Shown: positions 1-6,995 of the stretch, one piece after another
Position numbering within the stretch: position 1 is the first letter of the stretch
Layout of the letters: each line of letters opens with the position of its first letter
Origin: Flavobacteriaceae bacterium
Lineage (GTDB): Bacteria; Bacteroidota; Bacteroidia; Flavobacteriales; Flavobacteriaceae
Reading direction: 5' to 3'
Assembly (NCBI GenBank): GCA_015489265.1
Contig: WFZY01000033.1
Coordinates: 1-10,715, forward strand
Length of the DNA stretch: 10,715 nucleotides
Notes under the pieces: model-generated
Told to the model about the DNA's origin: nothing
The model's database searches: none
The model's input: the letters and a program-made list of their open reading frames with translations, nothing else
Program-made: the position numbers and the translations under genes

Positions 1-182
1 AAATTGGCTACATATTGCTCTACATCAGGCGGATTTTTATAAATACTCCACGACTGAAATTCGGGGCGTTTTATCAAATCCCAAACCGAGACAATGCGAC
101 TGTTCGACAATTTTTCTGCCAGCAATTTGGCTTGGGTTGTTTTACCGCAACCGTCCAGCCCGGTTATGCAAATTGTTGTCAT
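1..182 (-). CDS. P-loop nucleotide kinase, thymidylate kinase-like (partial, C-terminus beyond window)
   Basis: Only the first 60 codons are present; the gene runs off the left edge. The N-terminus is a beta strand leading straight into a Walker A loop, GLDGCGKTTQ at residues 8-17, followed by an alkaline helix (AKLLAEKL). GLDGxGKTTQAK is the typical opening of dTMP kinases, which make dTDP from dTMP and ATP. However, the REPGGT-like segment that normally follows in Tmk, about 20 residues after the P-loop, is not visible; instead there is WDLIKRPEF near residues 35-43. I therefore call it a thymidylate-kinase-like P-loop kinase rather than tmk. The ATG is the only reasonable start and has no clear ribosome binding site. 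It lies 57 bases downstream of the lipid kinase gene on the same strand, so the two may be cotranscribed. Confidence 0.7.
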   Translation of the reverse strand, partial: MTTICITGLDGCGKTTQAKLLAEKLSNSRIVSVWDLIKRPEFQSWSIYKNPPDVEQYVAN

Positions 183-239
183 GGAATGAATTGTATAGTT
201 ATATTAATCTTCGTCAAAATATTAAGCTTGATTTGTACA

Positions 240-899
240 TTATCCTAAATACAATTTTAGTAAAATAATGGCAGCCAAAGGTATGCTTATATTATCTACA
301 CCTTTAAAGGAAACCGCTTCTACTATGGTCATTATCAAAGCAAAAATAATGGCAAATAGCCAAAAATTAGCATCTTCAAAATGATCAGCGGGAAAAAAGA
401 AAAGCGTTAAAAACAAACTGATTAATAAAAAAGTTAATGAGCCGCCTAATGACTTTTGATGTCGTTTGATAACATAATGTTTTATTGGAAAACTTTGTCC
501 AACCAATGCAGCAGCCGGATCGGCAAAAACAACAATAGCAAAAGGCAGATAAAAATACAACTCATTTCCCGTAGTTTTATACAATAAAAATAACAACCAT
601 GTACTCCAAACAAAAAACAACTCACCGGAAGATTTTCGCTCAACTGCAAAAATAGAAGGAAAAAGTCTTTGTTTTTTAGAAATAAATAAAATCAAAGTAA
701 AACTCAACGTTAAAGCTAGGACAACCCAATGATTTTCAAGATATTTCGGGTAAGTCAAAGCCACAATTCCGGCGCCAACATGCGCTATCTTACGAGTCCA
801 TTCTGTCGGTAAATGCAAAAAACGGTATGCCGCTTCTGCCAATAGCATCACTCCTAGCAAGACGACAGAATATATTAAAAAAAGATAAATATCATTCAT
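240..899 (-). CDS. Membrane CTP-dependent lipid kinase of the dolichol/phytol kinase family (SEC59/DGK1/VTE5-like)
   Basis: A 219-residue, very hydrophobic protein with about six or seven membrane helices. Motifs match the polyprenol/phytol kinase family: TRKIAH at residues 35-40 after the first helix, a DPAAALVG loop at 127-134 followed by the basic segment HYVIKRHQKSLGGSLT (141-156), and EAVSFKGVDNISIPL at 194-208, which resembles the E-x-x-S-x-K-G-x-DN-x-x-x-P signature of phytol kinase VTE5. Characterised relatives phosphorylate dolichol, diacylglycerol or phytol with CTP at the membrane; the substrate here cannot be read from sequence. Length is normal for a bacterial member. It is transcribed away from aroC and precedes the thymidylate-kinase-like gene, with which it may form a two-gene unit. 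Confidence 0.8.
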   Translation of the reverse strand: MNDIYLFLIYSVVLLGVMLLAEAAYRFLHLPTEWTRKIAHVGAGIVALTYPKYLENHWVVLALTLSFTLILFISKKQRLFPSIFAVERKSSGELFFVWSTWLLFLLYKTTGNELYFYLPFAIVVFADPAAALVGQSFPIKHYVIKRHQKSLGGSLTFLLISLFLTLFFFPADHFEDANFWLFAIIFALIMTIVEAVSFKGVDNISIPLAAIILLKLYLG

Positions 900-909
900 T
901 CTAATTATT

Positions 910-942
910 TTTGACGAATATAGAAAAAAAATTGTAATTTTA
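910..942 (+). promoter_or_regulatory. Candidate Bacteroidota promoter for aroC-sixA
   Basis: TTTG at 910-913 and TAATTTTA at 935-942, separated by 21 bases. The second box matches TAnnTTTG at all but the final base. The predicted transcription start would lie about 30 bases before the aroC ATG. The 78-base divergent spacer must also drive the lipid kinase; on the minus strand a one-mismatch -7 box (TATATTCG, 922-915) is present but would leave a leader of only about ten bases. Called by eye, so modest confidence. Confidence 0.35.
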
Positions 943-967
943 AGTCAAGATTTTATGACCACTTGAA

Positions 968-972
968 AAGGA
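968..972 (+). promoter_or_regulatory. Ribosome binding site supporting the ATG start of aroC
   Basis: AAGGA lies five bases before the ATG at 978. It is the only good Shine-Dalgarno-like sequence next to a start in this window. Together with the family N-terminus it supports the ATG over an in-frame TTG at 963, which lies upstream of this site. Confidence 0.5.
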
Positions 973-977
973 CAAAC

Positions 978-2036
978 ATGAATACATTTGGAAACATATT
1001 CCGCTTAACAAGCTTTGGCGAATCACACGGATCAGCCATTGGCGGCATCATTGACGGCATGCCCGCCAACATCAACATAGATTTTGAAACCATACAAACC
1101 GCTCTGGACCGTCGGCGTCCCGGGCAATCAAAGATTACCACACAACGCCAAGAAGCCGATAAAGTCGAATTTTTGTCCGGTATTTTTGAAGGTAAAACCA
1201 CAGGAACCCCTATCGGATTTATTATTAAAAACACGAATGATCGCTCATCAGATTACAATCACTTAAAAGATACCTATCGCCCTTCACATGCCGATTATAC
1301 TTACGACCAAAAATACGGACATCGTGACTATCGCGGCGGCGGACGCAGCTCGGCGCGCACAACCGCAAGTATTGTGGTTGCCGGCGCTTTGGCACAACAT
1401 ATCATTCCGGATATAAAAATTACCGCTTATGTCAATGCCGTAGGCGGCTTATATTTAGATAAAAATTATACGCAATTAGATTTGGATTATATTGACCAAA
1501 CACCGGTGCGTTGCCCCGACCCGGTGATGGCACGGCATTTTATCAACCGGATTGAAGAAACTAAGAAAAATGGCGATACCATAGGCGGACAAGTAACCTG
1601 CATCATTCAAAATATGCCTGCCGGATTAGGCGAACCTTTGTTTGACAAATTACAAGCCCGGTTGGCTTACGCCATGATGAATATTCCTGCGGTCAAAGGA
1701 TTTGAATACGGTAGCGGCTTTAAAGGCAGCGAAATGACCGGCAGCCGGCACAATGACATTTTCAATCCGGATGGTTCAACCAAAACCAATTTTTCGGGTG
1801 GGATTCAAGGCGGTATTTCCAATGGAATGGATATTTATTTTAAATTGGCTTTTAAACCCGTAGCAACGCTTATGAAACCACAAAAAAGCATTGATAAACA
1901 AGGCAATACGGTCAATTTGGAAGGAAAAGGCAGACACGACCCTTGCGTAGTGCCGCGTGCCGTGCCTATCGTTGAAGCTTTTGCGGCTATGGTTTTAGCC
2001 GATTTTCATTTACTACAAAAATCTCGCAAACTATGA
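978..2036 (+). CDS. aroC: Chorismate synthase
   Basis: Converts 5-enolpyruvylshikimate-3-phosphate to chorismate with reduced FMN, the final step of the shikimate pathway, in the cytoplasm. The 352-residue product has the family hallmarks: SFGESHG at residues 12-18 with the conserved His17, DRRRPGQ at 44-50, RPSHADYTY near 101-109, GGGRSSART at 120-128, and GRHDPCVVPRAVPIVEA at 318-334. Length is normal and no key residue seems missing. An in-frame TTG at 963 would add five residues, but chorismate synthases begin just before the FG-x-x-F-R-x-T-S-F-G-E-S-H-G segment, and the ATG has an AAGGA upstream, so I start at 978. The stop overlaps the next start (ATGA), implying coupled translation with the phosphatase. 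Confidence 0.97.
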   Translation: MNTFGNIFRLTSFGESHGSAIGGIIDGMPANINIDFETIQTALDRRRPGQSKITTQRQEADKVEFLSGIFEGKTTGTPIGFIIKNTNDRSSDYNHLKDTYRPSHADYTYDQKYGHRDYRGGGRSSARTTASIVVAGALAQHIIPDIKITAYVNAVGGLYLDKNYTQLDLDYIDQTPVRCPDPVMARHFINRIEETKKNGDTIGGQVTCIIQNMPAGLGEPLFDKLQARLAYAMMNIPAVKGFEYGSGFKGSEMTGSRHNDIFNPDGSTKTNFSGGIQGGISNGMDIYFKLAFKPVATLMKPQKSIDKQGNTVNLEGKGRHDPCVVPRAVPIVEAFAAMVLADFHLLQKSRKL

Positions 2037-2506
2037 AACAATTATTCCTTATCCGCCACGGCAAAGCCACGCACGAACCTATGCCCGACATCAAAAGACA
2101 TTTGACCGACAAAGGTATCAAACGCACCCGGAAACACGCCGGTATGTTGAAAGACAAACAATTGAAACCCGATTTGATTATCAGCAGTCCGGCTATACGC
2201 GCCTTTCAAACAGCGGAAATTCTTGCCGATATTTTGCAATATCCCAAAAAAGATATTCTTATTGATTCTAAATTTTATTTCTTTCCCCAAGAAGAAGTTA
2301 CCAATCAAATAAAAAATATCCCCGATACATACAATCGTGTTTTTTTGGTGGGACATAATCCCATTTGGACGGATTTGTCTGATCAACTATCCGAAAACGG
2401 CTTGTGGCACTTACGCACCAGCGGTATTTTCGGTATAGAATTTGACACGGATACTTGGCAAAATGTGTTTCAAGCACCTCAAAAAAGTATTTTGTTAATA
2501 AATTAA
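2033..2506 (+). CDS. sixA: SixA-like histidine phosphatase family protein
   Basis: A 157-residue cytoplasmic protein of the histidine phosphatase (phosphoglycerate mutase-like) superfamily, small branch. The catalytic LIRHGKA motif is at residues 6-12 (nucleophile His9, with Arg8), the second arginine is in SSPAIRAFQTAE at 51-62 (Arg56), and the second histidine is in VGHNP at 106-110 (His108). The short length and RHGKA fit SixA, which in E. coli removes phosphate from phosphohistidine in signalling or phosphotransfer proteins; the substrate here is not known, so the name indicates family only. The ATG overlaps the aroC stop by four bases and there is no own ribosome site, so expression probably depends on aroC translation. 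A hairpin terminator follows about 50 bases after the stop. Confidence 0.85.
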   Translation: MKQLFLIRHGKATHEPMPDIKRHLTDKGIKRTRKHAGMLKDKQLKPDLIISSPAIRAFQTAEILADILQYPKKDILIDSKFYFFPQEEVTNQIKNIPDTYNRVFLVGHNPIWTDLSDQLSENGLWHLRTSGIFGIEFDTDTWQNVFQAPQKSILLIN

Positions 2507-2553
2507 TGCTATGCCTAATACAGTAATAACACTTGAGCTTAAAAAAAAGTAAC

Positions 2554-2587
2554 AAAAAAACGTTAACACTATTGCTAACGTGTTTTT
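2554..2587. terminator. Bidirectional intrinsic terminator between convergent genes
   Basis: Arms 2554-2565 and 2576-2587 can pair over 12 positions with a single A-G mismatch around a 10-base loop. The inner stem is CGTTA/TAACG. An A-run on the left arm and T-run on the right arm give a U-tract for transcripts from either direction. It lies between the convergent ends of the sixA-like gene (plus strand) and the lipoprotein gene (minus strand), where one shared terminator is expected. Confidence 0.7.
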
Positions 2588-2600
2588 GACAATCATCAAT

Positions 2601-3155
2601 TTACTCATTCAAAAACACAATAAAATCTTTGATTTTAGCATGATCGGGAATTAATGTTTCATCTATTTTTATGGCGATATTATTTTGGGCATTGAGCGGA
2701 ATGACATCTTTGGGCATGTCAATAGTAGCATTTAAATCGTCGATAAAAACCACAATATATTTAAAAGTTTCATCCACGCGCCCGATTTTATGATGTTGTT
2801 TAAAACTACCGAAATCGGCATCTAAGCCAACGCCTTTTTCGGTTTTAAATCTAGGACTTTTAATATCTACTTCCTTGATGACGGATTGTTCGTCGTTCAT
2901 TTTTTTAGGCACAACCACCATCAGAGTTTCCTTAGTGTTTTTATCGATAATCATATATTCATCATAGGGTTCAAAAGCGGTTTGACCTTCAGTTTTCTTC
3001 ACAATAGAATCGTTTTGATATAATTGCTTCATTTGGGCAATAGTCGTGGTATCGGTTAGCTTGCCTACTTGTTTATTTTTAATGATAAAATCGTTCTTTT
3101 TGGTTTGACAAGAAGCCATCAATAATATGATAGCAAAAAATGATAGTTGTTTCAT
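2601..3155 (-). CDS. Predicted lipoprotein of unknown function
   Basis: I do not recognise a named family. With the ATG at 3155 the 184-residue product begins MKQLSFFAIILLMASC, a classic lipoprotein signal peptide with lipobox MASC at residues 13-16 and Cys16 as the lipidated residue. A longer frame would start at a TTG at 3197 and bury this signal behind 14 residues, so it is rejected. The mature protein is soluble and charged, with no further membrane segment. A segment at about 101-130 (FKTEKGVGLDADFGSFKQHHKIGRV) resembles a T-x-K-G-[IV]-x-[IVL]-x-x-x-[FL] pattern seen in other small Bacteroidota lipoproteins; this is recall, not a search. It is the last gene of a probable three-gene unit, 56 bases after the HerA-like gene, and ends just before the shared terminator. 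Confidence 0.75.
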   Translation of the reverse strand: MKQLSFFAIILLMASCQTKKNDFIIKNKQVGKLTDTTTIAQMKQLYQNDSIVKKTEGQTAFEPYDEYMIIDKNTKETLMVVVPKKMNDEQSVIKEVDIKSPRFKTEKGVGLDADFGSFKQHHKIGRVDETFKYIVVFIDDLNATIDMPKDVIPLNAQNNIAIKIDETLIPDHAKIKDFIVFLNE

Positions 3156-3211
3156 TTTGGTGTTTGTTTGCGGTATTAGGAAAATTATTTTAGTCAATTG
3201 ATAATTTGAAT

Positions 3212-4744
3212 TTAGCGACGTCGTCTACGATAGGTGGAACGCAAACCCAAAACGCCCAATAGCGAACGGGTAACTTCACGTATAATCATTTTTCCTACGG
3301 AACTTTTCATCGCTTTTTCGAGCATACCGGGTTCATCTTTTTTCTTTTTTTCGATACGTTTTTGCTTGATTTCTGCCTTTTCTTCTTCGGCTTTTTCTAT
3401 TTTTTCTTTCAAGATTTCATAAGCCGATTCTTTATCAATGCTTTTAGCGTATTTTTGGCGCAATTCGGATGCTTCAAGAATATCTTTTAATTCTTTGTCC
3501 GATAAAATATCCATCCGGCTCATAGGCGCCCGCATCAAAGTGGCAGCCAGTGGTGTCGGTCTGCCTTTATGTCCCAAGACACTGACCAGAGCTTCACCGA
3601 TACCCAAAGACGTCAGCACTTCATCGGTATCATAAAATTCGGTAATGGGAAAATTTTGTGCCGCCAACTTGATGGCTTTACGGTCTTTGGCGGTAAACGC
3701 CCGTAAAGCGTGTTGAATTTTCAATCCCAATTGTGCCAAAACTTCATCGGGGATATCACGCGGATTTTGCGTAACAAAATAAATCCCCACACCTTTGGAA
3801 CGAATGAGTTTGATAATACTTTCAATTTGTTCGAGTAAAGCTTTGGAAGCATTACGGAAAATCAGATGGGCTTCATCGATAAAAAAGACCAATTCGGGCC
3901 GGTCGGCATCGCCTTGTTCAGGCATTTTGGCATAAATTTCCGCCAAAAGTTGCAACATAAAGGTGGAAAACAATTTGGGTTTGTCTTGAATATCCGTCAA
4001 GCGAATGATACTGATAACCCCGCGTCCTTCATCGTCTATGCGCATCAAATCTTCAATATCAAACGATGGTTCACCAAAGAACATATCGGCGCCTTGTTGT
4101 TCCAATTCGACTATTTTACGCAAAATAGAACCGGTTGAAGCCGTAGAAATACGACCATATTCGGCTTGAAATTCTTTTTTACCTTCACCGGTTGCCCATT
4201 TTATCAGCTCTTTTAAATCTTTCAAATCGACCAAAGGCAACCTTTTATCGTCAGCATATTTGAACAATACGGCTACGATGCCGCCTTGGGTATCGTTCAA
4301 ATCTAAAATGCGGGATAACAAAATCGGTCCGAATTCGGAAACGGTTGCCCGCAATTGTGTGCCTTCCTTACCGGTTAAAGAGAGCATTTCGACCGGAAAT
4401 CCTTTTGGGGTAAATTCCAGTCCGATTTTAGCCATTCGTTCGTCAATCTTAGGGTGTCCCGGGCTGGGTTTTGCCAAGCCGCTCAAATCGCCTTTTAAGT
4501 CCATCAACAAAACCGGAATACCTTTTTCAGACAGTTGTTCTGCCATCACTTGTAGTGATTTGGTTTTTCCGGTTCCGGTGGCACCCGCTATCAAACCGTG
4601 GCGGTTTAAAGTTTCCAATGGCACTTTTACATAGGTATTCAAAATGGCTTCGCCGTCTAACATAGCGCCACCGATGACGAAAGAATCGCCTTTAAAAGTA
4701 TATCCTTCGTTGATTTCTTTGATAAATTTTTCTTTTCTATCCAT
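3212..4744 (-). CDS. HerA-like ATPase/helicase, DUF853 (YjgR) family
   Basis: A 510-residue cytoplasmic P-loop ATPase of the HerA/FtsK superfamily. Visible features in order: an N-terminal strand region with SFVIGGAMLDGEA (21-33) typical of DUF853 proteins, Walker A GATGTGKT at 54-61, MDLKGDLSGLA at 81-91, Walker B with catalytic glutamate in LVFFIDEAH (285-293), and the sensor-like segment VTQNPRDIPDEVL (324-336). A charged helical stretch at about 440-470 (EKIEKAEEEKAEIKQKRIEKKKK) looks like a coiled coil. The C-terminus ends in a basic YRRRRR. Length and layout are normal for E. coli YjgR relatives, whose physiological role is not established. No NurA-like or Sir2-like partner, as in repair or anti-phage HerA systems, is adjacent. 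It sits between a two-helix membrane protein gene and a lipoprotein gene on the same strand. Confidence 0.9.
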   Translation of the reverse strand: MDRKEKFIKEINEGYTFKGDSFVIGGAMLDGEAILNTYVKVPLETLNRHGLIAGATGTGKTKSLQVMAEQLSEKGIPVLLMDLKGDLSGLAKPSPGHPKIDERMAKIGLEFTPKGFPVEMLSLTGKEGTQLRATVSEFGPILLSRILDLNDTQGGIVAVLFKYADDKRLPLVDLKDLKELIKWATGEGKKEFQAEYGRISTASTGSILRKIVELEQQGADMFFGEPSFDIEDLMRIDDEGRGVISIIRLTDIQDKPKLFSTFMLQLLAEIYAKMPEQGDADRPELVFFIDEAHLIFRNASKALLEQIESIIKLIRSKGVGIYFVTQNPRDIPDEVLAQLGLKIQHALRAFTAKDRKAIKLAAQNFPITEFYDTDEVLTSLGIGEALVSVLGHKGRPTPLAATLMRAPMSRMDILSDKELKDILEASELRQKYAKSIDKESAYEILKEKIEKAEEEKAEIKQKRIEKKKKDEPGMLEKAMKSSVGKMIIREVTRSLLGVLGLRSTYRRRRR

Positions 4745-4798
4745 AGAGCTGAAAATATTGGGTAAAAATACTAATATTCCATTTAATTTTTTAAAATT

Positions 4799-5350
4799 TT
4801 AGAACTTATTAACGTTTCTAACAATCAATTTTTCCAAATCAACAGATTCATCTTTATGTTGCAATAAATCTTCACGAATTTTGACACTTAATTTGGCCAA
4901 AGCAACTGAAATTTCATCGGAATCGGTTTCCGAGATAAAATTATCATCCGTCACTTTGTTAAGCACATCAATAAAATTGGAATATTCTTTTAAAACGGCT
5001 TCACTGGCAACAATGGAAATTTTATGGGTCAAAAATTCAATATATATCAACTCTTGCTTGGAAACAGTTCCTTTGGTAACTATTTTTTCCAGAAAATTAA
5101 TCAAATCCAAATAAATAGAAGATTTCAACTCAAAAATCTTGATATGATGTTCCTTATCGAGTTCCAATTCACTTTGTTTGTTCAATAAAGCGGCTGTAAC
5201 CAAAATAGTGGCAATAGTCCCTAATACAATCAAAACTATTTCTTGGGCATACGGATTATTGGTATGCTCGTAATATGCCGAATGTAAAAATAAAAAGCCC
5301 ACTATAAAAGTTATAGCCGTTAAAAAAATGTATTTAGTCGTTTGTGTCAT
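4799..5350 (-). CDS. Two-helix membrane protein with cytoplasmic helical domain, unknown function
   Basis: Not recognised as a named family. From the ATG at 5350 the product has 183 residues: membrane helices at about 6-25 and 37-56 joined by a short polar loop (HSAYYEHTNNPYAQ), then a charged, mostly helical domain of about 125 residues. Directly after the second helix comes LLNKQSELELDKEHHIKIFELKSSIY (55-80), a KQ-x-E-heptad-like segment predicted to form a coiled coil. Both termini are probably cytoplasmic. A longer frame begins at a TTG at 5374 but would overlap an exact -7 promoter box, so the ATG is preferred. It is the first gene of the unit with the HerA-like ATPase, 54 bases upstream of it. 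A scaffold or sensor for a membrane complex is possible but not shown. Confidence 0.7.
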   Translation of the reverse strand: MTQTTKYIFLTAITFIVGFLFLHSAYYEHTNNPYAQEIVLIVLGTIATILVTAALLNKQSELELDKEHHIKIFELKSSIYLDLINFLEKIVTKGTVSKQELIYIEFLTHKISIVASEAVLKEYSNFIDVLNKVTDDNFISETDSDEISVALAKLSVKIREDLLQHKDESVDLEKLIVRNVNKF

Positions 5351-5371
5351 AAAAATATTTTGAATAAGTGG

Positions 5372-5379
5372 CAAAAATA
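5372..5379 (-). promoter_or_regulatory. Bacteroidota -7 element upstream of the two-helix membrane protein gene
   Basis: On the minus strand the bases read TATTTTTG, an exact match to TAnnTTTG. The expected transcription start lies about 15-20 bases before the ATG at 5350, which fits that start and argues against the upstream TTG. No well-spaced TTTG -33 box was found; the nearest TTG is only 13 bases away. Confidence 0.45.
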
Positions 5380-5491
5380 CAAATGTTTATGACAAGTATT
5401 AAAAAAATATATAGAAATTCCAAGCATCATCAATCTGTATATAATACTTTTTATTGAACTATAAGCTAATGTATAATCGGGATAAGTTTTA

Positions 5492-5499
5492 TATCTTTG
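5492..5499 (+). promoter_or_regulatory. Bacteroidota -7 element upstream of the yihY-like gene
   Basis: TATCTTTG matches TAnnTTTG exactly and ends 20 bases before the ATG at 5520. A transcript starting here would exclude the in-frame TTG at 5454 and ATG at 5469, so it decides the start. No clear -33 TTTG is visible at the usual spacing. Confidence 0.5.
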
Positions 5500-5519
5500 A
5501 CCTAATTATAATCAAGCAA

Positions 5520-6455
5520 ATGAAGCTGAAAAATATCAAAAGTAAAATTAAAAGTTATTTGAAAGATTTACCTGTTCCCGGGTTTTCGGGTATGTCATTA
5601 TATGATTTACTCAAATTGTATTGGGATGGTATTATTCACGGTTTTATAACGGTGCGTGCCGGTGCCATTGCTTACAGTTTTTTTATGGCGGTGTTTCCGT
5701 TTTTGCTGTTTACCATGACTTTGATACCATTGGTTCCCATTGATGGGTTTCAAACGGATTTTATCGCTTTTATTCACGATATTGTACCGGCTAAAACTTT
5801 TGATGTCATTGACAATATCATTTACGATATCGCAACCAAACCTAAAAAGGGCTTGATGTCATTCAGTATCATTTTATCGGTATTGTTTATGGCTAATGGG
5901 GTTAATGCCATTTTAACGGGATTTGAAGAATCCGTTCATAAATTTATAGACCGGCGGCATATGGTAAAACAATATTTAGTTGCTTTAGGAATTTCTTTGT
6001 TGTTAGTAAGTATCTTGTTCATTACCGTTATAGGTATCATTTATTTTGAAATTATTGTGGTTTACAATCTGAAAAAACACGGTTTTATCAACGATTATAA
6101 CTTTTGGACCGTTTGGGGAAAAAATCTATTTTATATCGTTATGATTCTCATTTCGGTTTCGGTTTTATACTATTTTGGTACCAAAGAAGGTAAAAAATTG
6201 CGTTTTATTTCGCCCGGAAGCATCATGACGACTTTTTTAGCCATTATTAGTTTTTATTTTTTTCAAGTTTATATCGAACACTTTGCCCGATATAACCAGC
6301 TTTACGGTTCTATTGGTGCTTTTTTAATCATTTTATTAATGATTTGGCTCAATGCCTTGATTTTACTATTGGGACACGAACTTAATATGGCAATAATAAA
6401 ACTCAAAAATACACGTCAAAGTACTTTGGAACAGTCTTTGACAAAGATAGAGTAA
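5520..6455 (+). CDS. YihY/virulence factor BrkB family membrane protein
   Basis: A 311-residue inner-membrane protein with about six helices (roughly 46-72, 112-135, 152-182, 203-219, 234-252 and 262-286). Family marks are RAGAIAYSFFMAVFP at 46-60 at the start of the first helix, the SPGS segment at 231-234, and the signature ending YNQLYGSIGAFLIILLMIWL (258-277), then the polar GHELN (285-289). The family was once annotated as ribonuclease BN and as the Bordetella serum-resistance factor BrkB; the nuclease assignment was an error and the true activity is unknown. The longest frame opens at TTG 5454, but the -7 box at 5492-5499 and the family N-terminus (MKLKNIKSKIKSYLKDL) favour this ATG. 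It is a single gene, diverging from the two-helix protein and followed by a new promoter. Confidence 0.88.
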   Translation: MKLKNIKSKIKSYLKDLPVPGFSGMSLYDLLKLYWDGIIHGFITVRAGAIAYSFFMAVFPFLLFTMTLIPLVPIDGFQTDFIAFIHDIVPAKTFDVIDNIIYDIATKPKKGLMSFSIILSVLFMANGVNAILTGFEESVHKFIDRRHMVKQYLVALGISLLLVSILFITVIGIIYFEIIVVYNLKKHGFINDYNFWTVWGKNLFYIVMILISVSVLYYFGTKEGKKLRFISPGSIMTTFLAIISFYFFQVYIEHFARYNQLYGSIGAFLIILLMIWLNALILLLGHELNMAIIKLKNTRQSTLEQSLTKIE

Positions 6456-6507
6456 GTGCTTTTTATCAAATTGATATTATTCGTTTTAAAGAATAAAGAT
6501 GATTTAA

Positions 6508-6539
6508 TTTGGTATGCGCCTAAAAATTATGTAAATTTG
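6508..6539 (+). promoter_or_regulatory. Strong Bacteroidota-type promoter for the envelope gene run
   Basis: TTTG at 6508-6511, a 20-base spacer, and TAAATTTG at 6532-6539 reproduce the Bacteroidota -33/-7 consensus without mismatch. The implied transcription start is about 20 bases before the ATG at 6567. This is the best promoter match in the window and probably drives the DUF2147 gene and the closely spaced genes after it. Confidence 0.65.
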
Positions 6540-6566
6540 AAACATTAATCATTAAATAGAATCCTT

Positions 6567-6995
6567 ATGAAAAAATTATTGTTATTAAGTCTGATATTTT
6601 TATCATATTTTAACTTGAATGCACAAGACGTAATAGGAAAATGGAAAACCATTGATGACGAAACCGGTAAGCCGAAGTCAATCATCGAAATTTATAAAGA
6701 CGGTGATAAATATTATGGTAAAATCATAAAATTACTTACCGAAGAAAACAAAGATGGGGTTTGTCGCACTTGTGAAACCAAGTATAAAGACAAAAACATT
6801 ATCGGTTTGGTGATTCTTAAAGACTTGGAAAAAGACGGTGATACCTATGAAGACGGTGAAATTACAGACCCGAAAAATGCCAAAACTTACAGCTGTTATA
6901 TCCAATTGGTCAAGCCAAACAAACTGAAAGTCCGTGGCTATATCGGTTTTTCATTATTGGGAAGAACCCAGTATTGGTACCGTGTACAGGATTAA
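6567..6995 (+). CDS. Exported DUF2147 family protein
   Basis: A 142-residue secreted protein. Residues 1-19 form a signal peptide (MKKLLLLSLIFLSYFNLNA, cut before Gln20). The mature part starts with VIGKWKTIDDETGKPKSIIE (22-41), continues with YYGKIIKL (49-56) and a C66-R-T-C69 pair, then IIGLVILKDLEKDGD and DPKNAKTYSC (101-110), and closes with KVRGYIGFSLLGRTQYWYR (121-139). This order, W-K-x-x-D-D, G-K-I, paired cysteines, G-x-I-x-D-P and R-G-[FY]-x-G-x-S-x-L-G-R-T-x-x-W, is the DUF2147 pattern; its biochemical role is not established. It probably folds as a small lipocalin-like beta barrel in the periplasm. A good promoter precedes it, and the next gene follows after 41 bases. Confidence 0.88.
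   Translation: MKKLLLLSLIFLSYFNLNAQDVIGKWKTIDDETGKPKSIIEIYKDGDKYYGKIIKLLTEENKDGVCRTCETKYKDKNIIGLVILKDLEKDGDTYEDGEITDPKNAKTYSCYIQLVKPNKLKVRGYIGFSLLGRTQYWYRVQD

Noticed and set aside
15..248. 77-codon plus-strand frame at the left edge
   Set aside because: It lies antisense to the P-loop kinase, whose Walker A motif is clear on the minus strand; the plus-strand translation shows no recognisable domain.
953..1234. 93-codon minus-strand frame
   Set aside because: It is the shadow of the conserved N-terminal half of aroC.
2042..2386. 114-codon minus-strand frame
   Set aside because: It lies entirely within the sixA-like gene, which has all its catalytic motifs on the other strand.
3156..3197. 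N-terminal extension of the lipoprotein from a TTG
   Set aside because: It would place 14 residues before a textbook lipoprotein signal peptide.
3212..4744. HerA-like gene as part of an anti-phage system
   Set aside because: The protein matches the widespread stand-alone DUF853 family, and no nuclease, Sir2, DUF4297 or similar effector lies nearby.
6464..6496. Possible terminator after the YihY-family gene (TATCAA-A-TTGATA and TTATTC/GAATAA pairs)
   Set aside because: The stems are short, AT-only or nearly so, and lack a following T-tract.
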